A stretch of 63,455 bases of DNA from positions 1 to 63,455 of the forward strand of contig CAZWVI010000017.1 of assembly GCA_964637165.1 (NCBI GenBank), written 5' to 3'. A program made the position numbers and the translations under genes. This DNA is from CAZWVI01 sp964637165. GTDB taxonomy: Bacteria; Planctomycetota; UBA1135. The stretch's first letter is position 1. Each line of letters begins with the position of its first letter. Positions 8,293-17,628 of this stretch are shown here, piece by piece. Below the pieces are notes generated by a model, which saw only the letters and a list, made by a program, of their open reading frames with translations, made no database searches and was not told where the DNA came from.

Positions 8293-10944
8293 TTATGGCA
8301 ACGCTCGAATGCCATCAAAAGCAATCGCCTGACCTTGGCTTAATTGGCCGATTACCTCGACCTCAATTGCCTTACGACTGCCTAAAGGTGGGGTGGCAAT
8401 CACGATGTCTTGCACCGAGCCGCCGGGCACGTGTAAATCAGTAAGCGTTTCAGACAGAACCGCTCCCGTCCAGAAGTCTTTCACGCGCACCAAAACCTCG
8501 CCCATCAAACCGCCGCTAAAGCTGCGCACTTCGACCGAACTAGCGTAGCCTTCCCAAACAACCTTGGCTCCGTCGTGGAAGGAATAAGCCACGTCTAAAC
8601 CACAAACGTTGATGTCTTGACCGGGAATGCGTGAGGCTTTTAAGGAATCCCAAGCCCGTGGCCGCATCGGGTTAGGGTTGCCTGGTTCATTGGGATTAAA
8701 GTAAGTTAGCCAAGAAGCAGAACTATCGGTGGTAATTGGCGCGGCTAACAATTCCCAACTACTACCCAATTCATCTTTACCCAAAATGAAACCGTCGCGA
8801 CAACCGGCAATGATGCCGCCGTCGGCAGCAAAGTCTGGAGACAAGGCGATTGGCCAAGTTAAAACGGATGGAAAATTATTGCCGACTTGTTGCCACTGTG
8901 GACTACTTGCCGACTTGTCAATCTTCCACACTCCCTGGGTTGTGGTACTGGCGAACAAAACCCCACTGCTAGCAAAGTCGCTTGGCAGAGCTAATTTCTG
9001 CAATTCATTGCTAAAGGCAGGAATGGCCAATGGTGTCAAGATTGCATCAGCAGCGAGCGGCACTTCGATTTCTACGACAACTCCAGTTCCCTGTTCAATC
9101 GCGTAAAGCAAACGTTGGCTTGGGAAATCCGGGTGTGGCTTTAGGTCAGAAATATAGGCCTGCGCCTCACCAATCACCGTCCACGTCAATCCGTCCAATC
9201 TGAAAATAAAGGGGCCAGCGGTGGCGTAAACACCACCCAAAGTTGCTGCTTGAGCATCAAACTCTTCGGTGATTAACAAGTTATTTAAAAATGGCATATC
9301 TCCGCCGCCAGTAACTGTGTCAAGTGCTTCATAACTACGGCCACAATCGCGCGACAACCAGGTGAAGTCAATCGGGCCATTCCCGTTGCTTCTGGTTGAG
9401 AAAATAATAGTCTGATCAAGAGAACCCTTCAGTGCACTAAAGTGTGGTGATAGCTCAAGAGTTTTCACATAACCAACCGTGTTCTGAATTGGTTGCACCC
9501 AACCCTTACGGCCCCACACATTGGTCGATGTTTTTGCTGGATCAAACCACATCACAACTCCTTCGGAACCCGAAGCCACCAACAATCCATCGCGTGCGAA
9601 ATCTGCTGAAGCGCGACACGGCTTTTGATAAGCCACTTTAGTTGAGTCCAAAACCGTCATGGATTTCAATTCCAAATCACCAGCTTGGTTGTGTTCCAAG
9701 CGACCGACCAAAGAACCACTTCCATAAGTGCCGCCAAAAATTGTGATGTCACCATTACTATCACGTTCGACATCTAGACGCCTCACAAAGCCTTCGTTGC
9801 GTAAACGCAATTGACGCCAATAACGACCACCACTGTCCGAACGGTAAATACCTTCGGCGCGACCATGAAATAATCGACCATCGCTATTGTAATTAGGCGA
9901 AGCCACCAAGCCCTGTAAACGCGCCATCCGTGCCGGCACACTGGTGTCAGGAACTTCCAACAACATATCGCGGAAATTTTCTTGAGCTTCCCAACTAACT
10001 CCCCCATCGACACTGCACAATACACCGTTATGCGAGTCTGGCGAGTTTGGTTCTGGGAATGATTCAAAGGAAGCAAATGCATGACGGCGACCATTTGCTG
10101 CAGGTGAAGTAAACAATAAACTACGCACACTTGAACTTGCCGACAGACTCAAACTAAAGTTTTGCGCACCATCGAGGCTACTCCAAATTTCACCTTCATT
10201 TCCAGTACTCGTGCTCAACGACTCACGGCCACGGCCAATCAGCACCTGACCCGACCATTGGTAATTGGTCGAAACCGCTAAAGCTGTAATACTCCAATCA
10301 CTTTCGCTTTGGGCCGCCGTATTGAATTGCGGATGTATTGTCCAACTACTTCCCCCGTCTTCAGATTGATGCAGAACTCCGCCAAAGGCCGCAAAAACTG
10401 CTTGCGAACGGCCGGGGCCAGCACTTTGGTCAAAGTCCGGAGCGATTACAACTTGACCATACTTATCTTGTTCGGCACCACTTAGTAATGTGGTCCAACG
10501 ATTTGAACTTTCATCCCAGGCCATTACCTTGCCGCCTTCAGTTGCTGCCAACAATGGTCCGTCACCACTCAAAGACGCACTTAAATCAACGACTGCACGT
10601 TTATTATTTGGCCAACCTTGACCTTGTTGTTGTACTTCCCAAGTTTCAGGATTAAATGTATAAACACCTTTTTGAGTTCCTATAAAAAAACGTGGATTGG
10701 TTGGGTGTGGATACCAGACTGCTTTTACCGCGCGGCTTTGTTGTAAACCTTCGCCATCGATTAAGGTCCAAGTTAAGCCCAAGTCATCAGAGAACTGAGC
10801 ATTTACTACAGTGTTACCGACCGCCAACAAGCCAGTGCGCCCATTACTAAGCGTGCAGGTGGCGAGATCGTGAACGGAATCGTGTGGCAGGTGGAAACCA
10901 CCAACCATCAGTGAAGCAATTATTGTAAGTGTAGGGGTAAGCAT
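8293..10944 (-). CDS. Secreted sortilin-like/BNR beta-propeller protein, paralog 1
   Basis: The 883-residue protein begins with a short hydrophobic signal (MLTPTLTIIASLMVGG). Most of it is blades with BNR/Asp-box-like repeats, such as SEDGGSSWTI, SDDLGLTW, SVDGGVSWEA, SDSGGRYWRQ and SRDCGRSYEA, alternating with phrases like FARDGLLVASG. This is typical of a VPS10/YCF48-like many-bladed propeller outside the cytoplasm. The last 120 residues form a separate beta domain (SFSGGLMGEVLV, DFWTGAVLS). It is a diverged tandem copy of the next gene upstream. Function unknown; these folds often bind proteins or glycans. Confidence 0.8.
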   Translation of the reverse strand: MLTPTLTIIASLMVGGFHLPHDSVHDLATCTLSNGRTGLLAVGNTVVNAQFSDDLGLTWTLIDGEGLQQSRAVKAVWYPHPTNPRFFIGTQKGVYTFNPETWEVQQQGQGWPNNKRAVVDLSASLSGDGPLLAATEGGKVMAWDESSNRWTTLLSGAEQDKYGQVVIAPDFDQSAGPGRSQAVFAAFGGVLHQSEDGGSSWTIHPQFNTAAQSESDWSITALAVSTNYQWSGQVLIGRGRESLSTSTGNEGEIWSSLDGAQNFSLSLSASSSVRSLLFTSPAANGRRHAFASFESFPEPNSPDSHNGVLCSVDGGVSWEAQENFRDMLLEVPDTSVPARMARLQGLVASPNYNSDGRLFHGRAEGIYRSDSGGRYWRQLRLRNEGFVRRLDVERDSNGDITIFGGTYGSGSLVGRLEHNQAGDLELKSMTVLDSTKVAYQKPCRASADFARDGLLVASGSEGVVMWFDPAKTSTNVWGRKGWVQPIQNTVGYVKTLELSPHFSALKGSLDQTIIFSTRSNGNGPIDFTWLSRDCGRSYEALDTVTGGGDMPFLNNLLITEEFDAQAATLGGVYATAGPFIFRLDGLTWTVIGEAQAYISDLKPHPDFPSQRLLYAIEQGTGVVVEIEVPLAADAILTPLAIPAFSNELQKLALPSDFASSGVLFASTTTQGVWKIDKSASSPQWQQVGNNFPSVLTWPIALSPDFAADGGIIAGCRDGFILGKDELGSSWELLAAPITTDSSASWLTYFNPNEPGNPNPMRPRAWDSLKASRIPGQDINVCGLDVAYSFHDGAKVVWEGYASSVEVRSFSGGLMGEVLVRVKDFWTGAVLSETLTDLHVPGGSVQDIVIATPPLGSRKAIEVEVIGQLSQGQAIAFDGIRALP

Positions 10945-10975
10945 TTATCTCGCAACCTTGGAACGCGATTATGCC

Positions 10976-13726
10976 TTAAGGTGTAATCATTAAGGCATCA
11001 AAGGCGAAGGCCTTGGCACTAGCGGCAGAAAGGTCAGCCGTAACTTTTACGACTACCTCCATGCTATTAGGCAAACTCAGCTCTATTAAGTGATTGGCGG
11101 TAGCTCCGCCGTTTAGGTTTTCAGTAGTTGATGCCACCAAGGCACCTGTCCAGAAGTCGAACACTTCTAGAGTTGCGTTGCCCATTAATGAGCCGCTAAA
11201 TGTTTCAAGGCCAACTTTACTGGCAGTTCCTTCCCAGCGTAAAAAGGCACCATCATCAGTTGTCCAAGCAACCGCAGTTCCATGAGTTTGAACATGATGT
11301 TTACCTTCAATTTTGTAAGCAAAGGTCTCGTCCCAATCCCAAACACGAGTTGCTTGAGTATTGCCGCTGGCATTTGGCGAGAAGTATGCGAAGCCTGGGT
11401 CCCGGTCGTCACTGTTTCCGGCAATTGAAACAGATTGCCATGCAACAGCCGGATCATCTTGACCGATGACAAAGCCGAACTCGGCTCCGGTGAATAAGGA
11501 GCCATCGCTAGCAAAGTTTGGCGAAGCCACCATCGGTAAAGTCACGTGGCGTGGGTAATCAATTCCGACTTGCTCCCAACTACAACTTGCAGTTGGATTA
11601 GCGAGGAATGCGTTAAGGTCAATTTTCTTCACCGCCATTCCCGTTGTTGAGGCATACAACACCGGGGTTGTTGCTAAAGTACTTGGCACTGCGATTCCTT
11701 TAACTTCCGAATCCATACCAGTAGTAGTGATCTCAGTGATGTCAACGCCGGCAAATCCACCATTGCGATCATCAAGTACGGCAAGATACGGAGGATCAAC
11801 TAATGTTGCCCAAATACGGCGATAGCCGTCGCTTCCAGGCACATTCCAGTTTGGGTCCAATCCGATTGCAGTCATACGCGAAGAGGTCGCTCCAAGCCAA
11901 GTCCAAACTGGAGCTGCGCCACCTAGTGGGTCAAGTCCAAACCTGAACAAGTGTGGTCCGGCTGTCCCGTAAACATCGGTTTGGTTATTTACCGCATCGT
12001 AAGTCGAAGCCACCGCCATGTTGGATAGGTGCGGTAAGTTGACATGGCTGTTGGTGTTGGGGTCATAACCAGTGTCGATTAATTCGGCGCTTGCACCGCA
12101 ATCCATACTGCGATAGGTTTGCTCATCGACTGCACCTAAATCTGAACGAGTGCTCCAGTAAAAGGAACGGTCAGTGCTTTGTGGTGTGCTCGCGTCAAAG
12201 TGCGGAGAGATTGTTAAGGCTCGAACGTAGCCATACGGGTTACGATCAGTTTCAACCCATCCGGTTACACCGAATTGGTTTTGCCCATTTTTTGCTGGAT
12301 CAAACCACACCGCAATTCCATTTGAACCACCAACCACCACGACTCCATCACGGGTATAACTTGGCGAAACCACTACCGGTTTTTGGTAAGTAATTTTTGA
12401 ATCGGCCAAGGTTTTTGTTTCAACCAAAGTGAGGGCACCATTTTGTTCCCGAAAACGCGCCATCAATGTTCCGGAACCATAACTTCCACCAAAAGCAACT
12501 ACGTCGGTGCCACCTTGGTCGTTGTCGTCAAGCCCCACCGCCATGTGCCGCACAAAGCGTTCGCCACGCGAGCGAGTTTGGAGCCAATGATTACCAGCAT
12601 CATCGGAACGGAATACTCCTTCTGAGCGACCAAAGTAAATAACTCCATCAGTTGCGAAGTCAGTTGATTCGGCAAAGGCCATTAATGGCTTCCAGCGCTC
12701 GGCGGCACCACCTTCAACCTCGGCCTCCAACAAGAAATCTTGCCAGTTGCCAAAATCGTCCCAAGTCAAACCGCCATCATCACTGCGCCGTAAGCCGACT
12801 GCCGCGGACAAGTTGGCGAGATCTGGGTAATAGAAAATTGACATAAAGAAATGGCTTTGTCCGGCGGGGCTGTTGCCGGTTGCATGCAAAGCTGTGATAC
12901 GTGATTCAACCGAACGCACGAGGTTGAATGAATTGCCACCATCCGTCGAACGCCACACCTGACCTTCGTCTCCCCATGGAGTTCCAGCGCTCGCATTTTC
13001 ACGACTTTGTCCGACTAGCAGGATGCCATCGTTTACAAAATTAGGCGACATAGTCATTGCTGAGACTGCCCAATCAGTTGGGCCGGTGGCCGCGTTAGCG
13101 AAATTACCGTTTAGAAAAAACTGATTCCCAAAGTCACGGCTAATCCACAACTTACCAGCAGTTGCTACCACGATTTGTTTTTCACGCTCATTATTTCCAT
13201 TCGGATTATAATTAGGTGAAATTTTTATTTGGCCATAATCATCAGCCAAACCAGTTTGGAAAATTTCATTCCAAGAGCTGGCACTTTCGTCCCAAGCATA
13301 AACCCCACCTTTATTAGTTAATAAGACCACAGTGCCAAGCCCACTTTGTGGAGCCGACATTGAAACAACATAGTTATCAATTAGTGGTAGGCCTGCTGAA
13401 TAATTAACAACAGTGTCGGCGATTGGGTCATAAATCCAAACACCTTCGGTGGTGCCGATGAAGTAACGAGGATTGCTTGCATCACCCCAGTATTCAACTT
13501 GGGTACATTGGAATTGCTGCAACTCTTCCCCGCCCAAAGCTTCCCAAGAAAGCGCGTTGTTGTAGGAGCGAGAAACTTTTGAAGCAGCGTTGGCGCACAA
13601 AACAACTTCATGGCCAATTCCATCACGAAAATTGGGACCGACGGCGATGTCATCTACTGGGTCGTGCGGAACATGGAAAGTTCCGCCTCCAAGCAGGACG
13701 AGGGCAGGGATGCTGAGGCTAATCAT
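10976..13726 (-). CDS. Secreted sortilin-like/BNR beta-propeller protein, paralog 2
   Basis: This is a 916-residue paralog of the downstream gene with the same plan: signal peptide, GGGTFHVPHDPVDDIAV opening, Asp-box repeats (STDGGNSFNL, SDDGGLTWDD, SDDAGNHWLQ), and the same C-terminal domain (TFSGSLMGNATLEV, DFWTGALVAS). The 31-bp spacing places both in one transcription unit with the family-2 glycosyltransferase. In the 157-bp upstream gap a weak TTGAAA...TTTTAT pair, 17 apart, could be its promoter. It is probably exported. Whether it belongs functionally to the arsenosugar genes or merely sits among them cannot be told from sequence. Confidence 0.8.
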   Translation of the reverse strand: MISLSIPALVLLGGGTFHVPHDPVDDIAVGPNFRDGIGHEVVLCANAASKVSRSYNNALSWEALGGEELQQFQCTQVEYWGDASNPRYFIGTTEGVWIYDPIADTVVNYSAGLPLIDNYVVSMSAPQSGLGTVVLLTNKGGVYAWDESASSWNEIFQTGLADDYGQIKISPNYNPNGNNEREKQIVVATAGKLWISRDFGNQFFLNGNFANAATGPTDWAVSAMTMSPNFVNDGILLVGQSRENASAGTPWGDEGQVWRSTDGGNSFNLVRSVESRITALHATGNSPAGQSHFFMSIFYYPDLANLSAAVGLRRSDDGGLTWDDFGNWQDFLLEAEVEGGAAERWKPLMAFAESTDFATDGVIYFGRSEGVFRSDDAGNHWLQTRSRGERFVRHMAVGLDDNDQGGTDVVAFGGSYGSGTLMARFREQNGALTLVETKTLADSKITYQKPVVVSPSYTRDGVVVVGGSNGIAVWFDPAKNGQNQFGVTGWVETDRNPYGYVRALTISPHFDASTPQSTDRSFYWSTRSDLGAVDEQTYRSMDCGASAELIDTGYDPNTNSHVNLPHLSNMAVASTYDAVNNQTDVYGTAGPHLFRFGLDPLGGAAPVWTWLGATSSRMTAIGLDPNWNVPGSDGYRRIWATLVDPPYLAVLDDRNGGFAGVDITEITTTGMDSEVKGIAVPSTLATTPVLYASTTGMAVKKIDLNAFLANPTASCSWEQVGIDYPRHVTLPMVASPNFASDGSLFTGAEFGFVIGQDDPAVAWQSVSIAGNSDDRDPGFAYFSPNASGNTQATRVWDWDETFAYKIEGKHHVQTHGTAVAWTTDDGAFLRWEGTASKVGLETFSGSLMGNATLEVFDFWTGALVASTTENLNGGATANHLIELSLPNSMEVVVKVTADLSAASAKAFAFDALMITP

Positions 13727-13883
13727 TTAGGTGCCGGTGCGACGATGCGAGCGCCACAAAGGGTTCACAGGTTTTTCGGCTATCTAGGGGGTAGAAATTT
13801 GTACCATAAAATCAACATTTTTGCTGACTTTCAAATATACGAGACTATTGTAAACAAAGGAACTTAGGTTAATTTAAGCGGGT

Positions 13884-14486
13884 CTAGTCAGCGTCCACAG
13901 TTCGAGCAAATTTTCCAATTCCAGGCCAAAAACGCCCAGTCCTTGATGCCCAAAGGAGATAGGAACGCCCAAATACCCTGACCAGGTGCGGTTCCTCGAC
14001 TTTGAGCACCTGAATCGCAAAAGCAAATTGCACCAAAATAATTGCAAAGAATGTAGCGAAATTTGGACATATCAAGGCAATTCCCAGCAAAGACAAGACA
14101 TCGAAGCTGTAAATTGGATTGCGAACCCAGCGAAATGGTCCAGTTGTGACCAATTTTGTTGGTTGAGAATTGTGCTCAACGCCGAATCTCCATGAGGATC
14201 CCATCGAATCTTGCGACCACAATGCGCCGAGCAGGCCCAGTAACCATATAACACTCCCAAGCCCAATCAGTGGGCTTCCGACCTCGGGAACTAAGCCCAC
14301 ATATTGCAACAGAGGAGCGATGGCCGCAAAGATACCTGCCAGTAAAATCCCACCGCCGCCCACAAGGTTGGGCGCCAGTTCATTGGCCAATCCAAATCGT
14401 CCGTACTTACGCTGGTGGCGTAAGCAACGAAAGCCCAACAAGAACCCAATTTGGATTGCGTACAAAGAAAAAGCAATGATTGGCAT
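13884..14486 (-). CDS. Membrane methyltransferase, ICMT/phospholipid methyltransferase fold
   Basis: About 200 residues with several hydrophobic segments. The C-terminal half has the family signature: GPFRWVRNPIYSFDVL followed by VEEPHLVRVFGRSY (the E-EP...FG..Y cofactor motif). These enzymes transfer a methyl group from SAM to lipids or small thiol/carboxyl acceptors in the membrane. The ATG at 14486 is preferred over an upstream start that would run into the divergent gene. Substrate unknown; its place beside ArsM/ArsS genes makes a role with methylated arsenic lipids conceivable but unproven. Confidence 0.75.
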   Translation of the reverse strand: MPIIAFSLYAIQIGFLLGFRCLRHQRKYGRFGLANELAPNLVGGGGILLAGIFAAIAPLLQYVGLVPEVGSPLIGLGSVIWLLGLLGALWSQDSMGSSWRFGVEHNSQPTKLVTTGPFRWVRNPIYSFDVLSLLGIALICPNFATFFAIILVQFAFAIQVLKVEEPHLVRVFGRSYLLWASRTGRFWPGIGKFARTVDAD

Positions 14487-14510
14487 GACCCAATAGTTTA
14501 CCCTAATGCC

Positions 14511-15539
14511 ATGCCGTCTTCCTCCCTTCGCTGGTGGCGCCTGGCACAATCACTTGTTTGGTTGGTTGGCGCGTGGATTCTCCTGAGCTTATGGCTATGG
14601 CCTCAAGTTGGCATTCACGCTTTTTGGGATGTATTAATTCCAGTAGCACCAGCACTCTTAGTTTTCGGCACTGGAGTTTGGCGCAACATTTGCCCGATGT
14701 CTGGAAACGCATTAATCCTTCGTCATCGCGGTTTATCACTGCGGAAAAAACTTGACCATACCACCCAACTAAAATTTCAATGGATTGGCTTTGGACTGCT
14801 ATTACTAATCGTCCCCTTGCGACATGTTTTATTGGACACCAATGGTCCAGCAACGGCTGCGGTCATTTTGGGTTTGAGCTTATTGGCTATTTGGGCAGGA
14901 AGAAATTGGGAATGGAAAAGTGCTTGGTGCTCTGGTCTTTGCCCAGTGCATCCAGTTGAAAAACTTTATGGCAATGAAAATTTAGTAAGTGTTGCCAACA
15001 CTCACTGCCACGCTTGCGAAGAATGTGTGGAACCTTGCCCTGACTCCACTGAAAACTTCCACCTGCAACACCCACAATTAAGTGGTGAGCAACGACGACT
15101 TGGAACTTTTGTGGTTGGTGGTTTTCCAGGATTTATTTGGGGATGGTTTCAACAACCAGATTATTCATCAAATAATGGTTGGGATCACCTAGTTGAGATT
15201 TACGCTTGGCCATTTGGGGCGATGTTGTGCAGCTTGATTTTGTTTTTGATTTTACGCACCGCCGGAAACAGCAGAATCAATCCCGAACGTGGCCCAGAAC
15301 AACTCACGCGCATTTTTGGTGCACTAGGAGTTGCCTGCTATTACTGGTATCGCCTACCAATGCTATTCGGATTTGGACTCTTCCCAGGCGATGGGATGCT
15401 AGTTGACTTAAGCACAACTCTCCCAAGTTGGTTTCCAATTGCCAGCCAAATCACTACCACCTGCATCTTTCTTTGGTGGATGGTTTTGCGTTCCTCTAAA
15501 GCAAAGTCCTGGTCTATTCGCCCTAGTTACTCTGAATAA
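14511..15539 (+). CDS. Polytopic membrane protein with cysteine-rich iron-sulfur-like motifs
   Basis: Starting at the ATG at 14511 the protein has about 342 residues and six or more hydrophobic segments. Between them are RNICPMSGN, CSGLCPVHPVEK and CHACEECVEPCP. The last (CxxCxxCxxxCP) is a ferredoxin-type 4Fe-4S motif, and the CxxxCP pairs recall NapH/NosR/CcoG-type quinol-linked electron-transfer proteins. It is transcribed alone and faces a second Fe-S membrane protein tail to tail. Probable role: passing electrons across or within the membrane. The partner is unknown; a link to arsenic chemistry is inference from position. Confidence 0.72.
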   Translation: MPSSSLRWWRLAQSLVWLVGAWILLSLWLWPQVGIHAFWDVLIPVAPALLVFGTGVWRNICPMSGNALILRHRGLSLRKKLDHTTQLKFQWIGFGLLLLIVPLRHVLLDTNGPATAAVILGLSLLAIWAGRNWEWKSAWCSGLCPVHPVEKLYGNENLVSVANTHCHACEECVEPCPDSTENFHLQHPQLSGEQRRLGTFVVGGFPGFIWGWFQQPDYSSNNGWDHLVEIYAWPFGAMLCSLILFLILRTAGNSRINPERGPEQLTRIFGALGVACYYWYRLPMLFGFGLFPGDGMLVDLSTTLPSWFPIASQITTTCIFLWWMVLRSSKAKSWSIRPSYSE

Positions 15540-15604
15540 CCGGAAAGTCAACGTCAACAATACCGCCACTTTGAACTTGGTAAGTCGTGTTGCAACAAAA
15601 GTTT

Positions 15605-16660
15605 TTACACGAACTCTAAAGCGTCGCGTGGGCAGGCGGCGAGACATGCGCCGCACCCGATGCATGGTTCTTCCATGCCAAAAGAACCTTCGATTGCTTT
15701 GCGATCATTATGAGCATAGCTTGCGACATCGATTCCCATCGGACAAACCGGAGTACAAACTCCAATTCCTTTACACTCATCATTTGCCTGCAAGCGATAT
15801 TTAGATCCAAGCCCGCGGCCGACTAACTGCATTCCCTTGGCAAGTGGGCAACCATAACGACACCAAACGCGAGTGCCCAGAAAAGGATAGGCGGCAATGC
15901 CAACAACTGAAGCGAGCATAAAGTCCACTGAAAAATCTTGGATTGCTTGCAAGCGCGCAGGCCAGCCAGTTACGGCAGCGATTGCCATGCCATCGAGAAA
16001 CAAAATTATCCCAAATACAATTGCAAAAAGAAGTACCACGGTCGATGCCAATTCAAACCTTTTGGCAGTTTCGCCGCGGGGAGTTTGCTTGGCCACCCAC
16101 TTTTTTCCCCACGCAGTAACGCTCACTGTTTCTGCCAAATTTCCACACGCACAAAACCAACTGCAGTAGCGTTTGCCATGGAATTTAACCACCACTACCA
16201 GAATAAACAACAAGTAGCCAGCAACCCCCCAACTGGAAAAGGCCGGCCACACATAGACGTGCGCAGATTTCACCGGGGCGAAAGCGGCATCATTGAAGAA
16301 ATCGGCACCGCTGGCAAGTGGCGCGATAACAAACGGAACCAGGAAGAAGGCAATTGTCTGCACCAAGAAAATTGCCCAGAATTTTTTGCGCTGATAGTTT
16401 GGCAAATTACCGGGATTTTTCTTATTGACACTATAAACATTAGTGTTTTTCAACAACACGTTTAACGCAATCACATCGACGATTGCGGTGTACAGAAGGC
16501 CGTACCAAAAGGACAAACTCTTGCCGAAAAAAACTAGAGTCTGTGAGTCGTCAACAAATAGTAATGGATATTTATAAAGGGTGTAAAACAAACACACCGC
16601 CGGCACAAAAACAATCAGGAATATCTTTTCAGCTAGGCTGCGTTTAATCGCTTTGATCAA
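15605..16660 (-). CDS. Membrane 4Fe-4S protein (NapH/CcoG-like) of the arsS operon
   Basis: About 351 residues with roughly six membrane segments. Motifs in order are YCSWFCACGN, RVWCRYGCPLAKG (paired CxxxCP-type signatures of NapH/NosR-like proteins), then a C-terminal two-cluster ferredoxin: CKGIGVCTPVCPMG and CIGCGACLAACP. The TTG start overlaps the arsS TGA stop (TTGA), so it is coupled to arsS. It is well suited to feed electrons to a radical SAM enzyme or to reduce arsenical intermediates (inference). Last gene of the GST-TVP38-arsM-arsS unit. Confidence 0.82.
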   Translation of the reverse strand: MIKAIKRSLAEKIFLIVFVPAVCLFYTLYKYPLLFVDDSQTLVFFGKSLSFWYGLLYTAIVDVIALNVLLKNTNVYSVNKKNPGNLPNYQRKKFWAIFLVQTIAFFLVPFVIAPLASGADFFNDAAFAPVKSAHVYVWPAFSSWGVAGYLLFILVVVVKFHGKRYCSWFCACGNLAETVSVTAWGKKWVAKQTPRGETAKRFELASTVVLLFAIVFGIILFLDGMAIAAVTGWPARLQAIQDFSVDFMLASVVGIAAYPFLGTRVWCRYGCPLAKGMQLVGRGLGSKYRLQANDECKGIGVCTPVCPMGIDVASYAHNDRKAIEGSFGMEEPCIGCGACLAACPRDALEFV

Positions 16661-17628
16661 ACTAGCTCACCTCCACACGAGGAGCCACAGCCTGCAGTAC
16701 AGGCAAAGCAATGGTCTGCGGTCAACACCGATTGGCCAGCAAACTGCTCCACATTCAAATCCGCCAAACTTAAATTTGGAATCTCCATATTTTGCACCAA
16801 ATTAAAGTCGCAATCAAATAACTTCCCATCCCAACGCAAGGAAATTGCGCTGCGACACATTAAGTTGTCGAGCGTCTCAGAGTTGAAATTTTCAACTAGC
16901 AGTTTTTCATAACCGTATAACTGTCCAGAACGTTCCAAGGCTGAGCGAAAGCGATGAATTGGTTGATTGGTAATACATAACAAGCGATCGAAATGCAGAT
17001 CAAAGCGTTCACGTAATTCAGCTTTATATGCGGGTTCCAATTCCGCCGAAGGGGCTGGCAAACTATTTCCAATTGGGTTGTAAACCAAATTCAAGGTGAA
17101 GCTACCAGTGCCATAGCCAACTTGATTTAAACGTCGCAGCCCGACAATTGATTGGGCGAAAACCCCTTGCCCGCGTTGGGCATCAACATTGTCTTCCAAG
17201 TAACACGGCAATGAACAAAACAATTCGACTTGATTTGCGGCAAAAAATTCAGGCAAATCAGAATGCCCTGCTTCGCCTTGAATCGTAATGTTATGACGCA
17301 CCAAGACTTGGCGATTAAGCTGGCGAACACCTTCAACCAAACTGCGGAAATTTGGGTTCATTTCTGGCGCGCCGCCGGTCAGATCCACAGTTGTAATTGA
17401 TGGATTGTCTGCCAAGAAACTCAGCACTTGTTGGCACAGTTCCGTTGAGGCATTATCTTCGGGTCCGGAACGAGCCGGAGAAGATTCAACATGACAATGC
17501 AAACACGCTTGATTGCACAAGCGACCCATATTGAATTGCAAGGTAGCTAATGCACCACGATTTACCGCAGGAAAACTTGCCCTAGTGGTTGAGCTTAAGT
17601 CCGGCACGTAATTAACAGCAACTCCCAC
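16657..17628 (-). CDS. arsS: Arsenosugar biosynthesis radical SAM protein ArsS (Cys form)
   Basis: A radical SAM enzyme. The cluster motif CNQACLHC (Cys38, 42, 45 from the GTG at 17628) is followed by DLTGGAPEMNP. The C-terminal Cys-rich domain ends CFACTAGCGSSCGG. ArsS-family proteins move the 5'-deoxyadenosyl group of SAM onto dimethylarsenite, giving dimethylarsinoyl-adenosine. Some members are selenoproteins; this one uses Cys throughout. Start choice is uncertain: GTG at 17628 overlaps arsM by 17 bases, another GTG lies at 17607, and the frame is open to an ATG at 17679. It is preceded by arsM and followed by a membrane Fe-S protein in one operon. Confidence 0.9.
   Translation of the reverse strand: MGVAVNYVPDLSSTTRASFPAVNRGALATLQFNMGRLCNQACLHCHVESSPARSGPEDNASTELCQQVLSFLADNPSITTVDLTGGAPEMNPNFRSLVEGVRQLNRQVLVRHNITIQGEAGHSDLPEFFAANQVELFCSLPCYLEDNVDAQRGQGVFAQSIVGLRRLNQVGYGTGSFTLNLVYNPIGNSLPAPSAELEPAYKAELRERFDLHFDRLLCITNQPIHRFRSALERSGQLYGYEKLLVENFNSETLDNLMCRSAISLRWDGKLFDCDFNLVQNMEIPNLSLADLNVEQFAGQSVLTADHCFACTAGCGSSCGGELV

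Noticed and set aside
16645..16660. Second Sec codon at the arsS stop (TGA after CGGELV)
   Set aside because: Readthrough adds only eight residues without family resemblance before a stop, and the TGA overlaps the next gene's TTG start as a normal TTGA junction.
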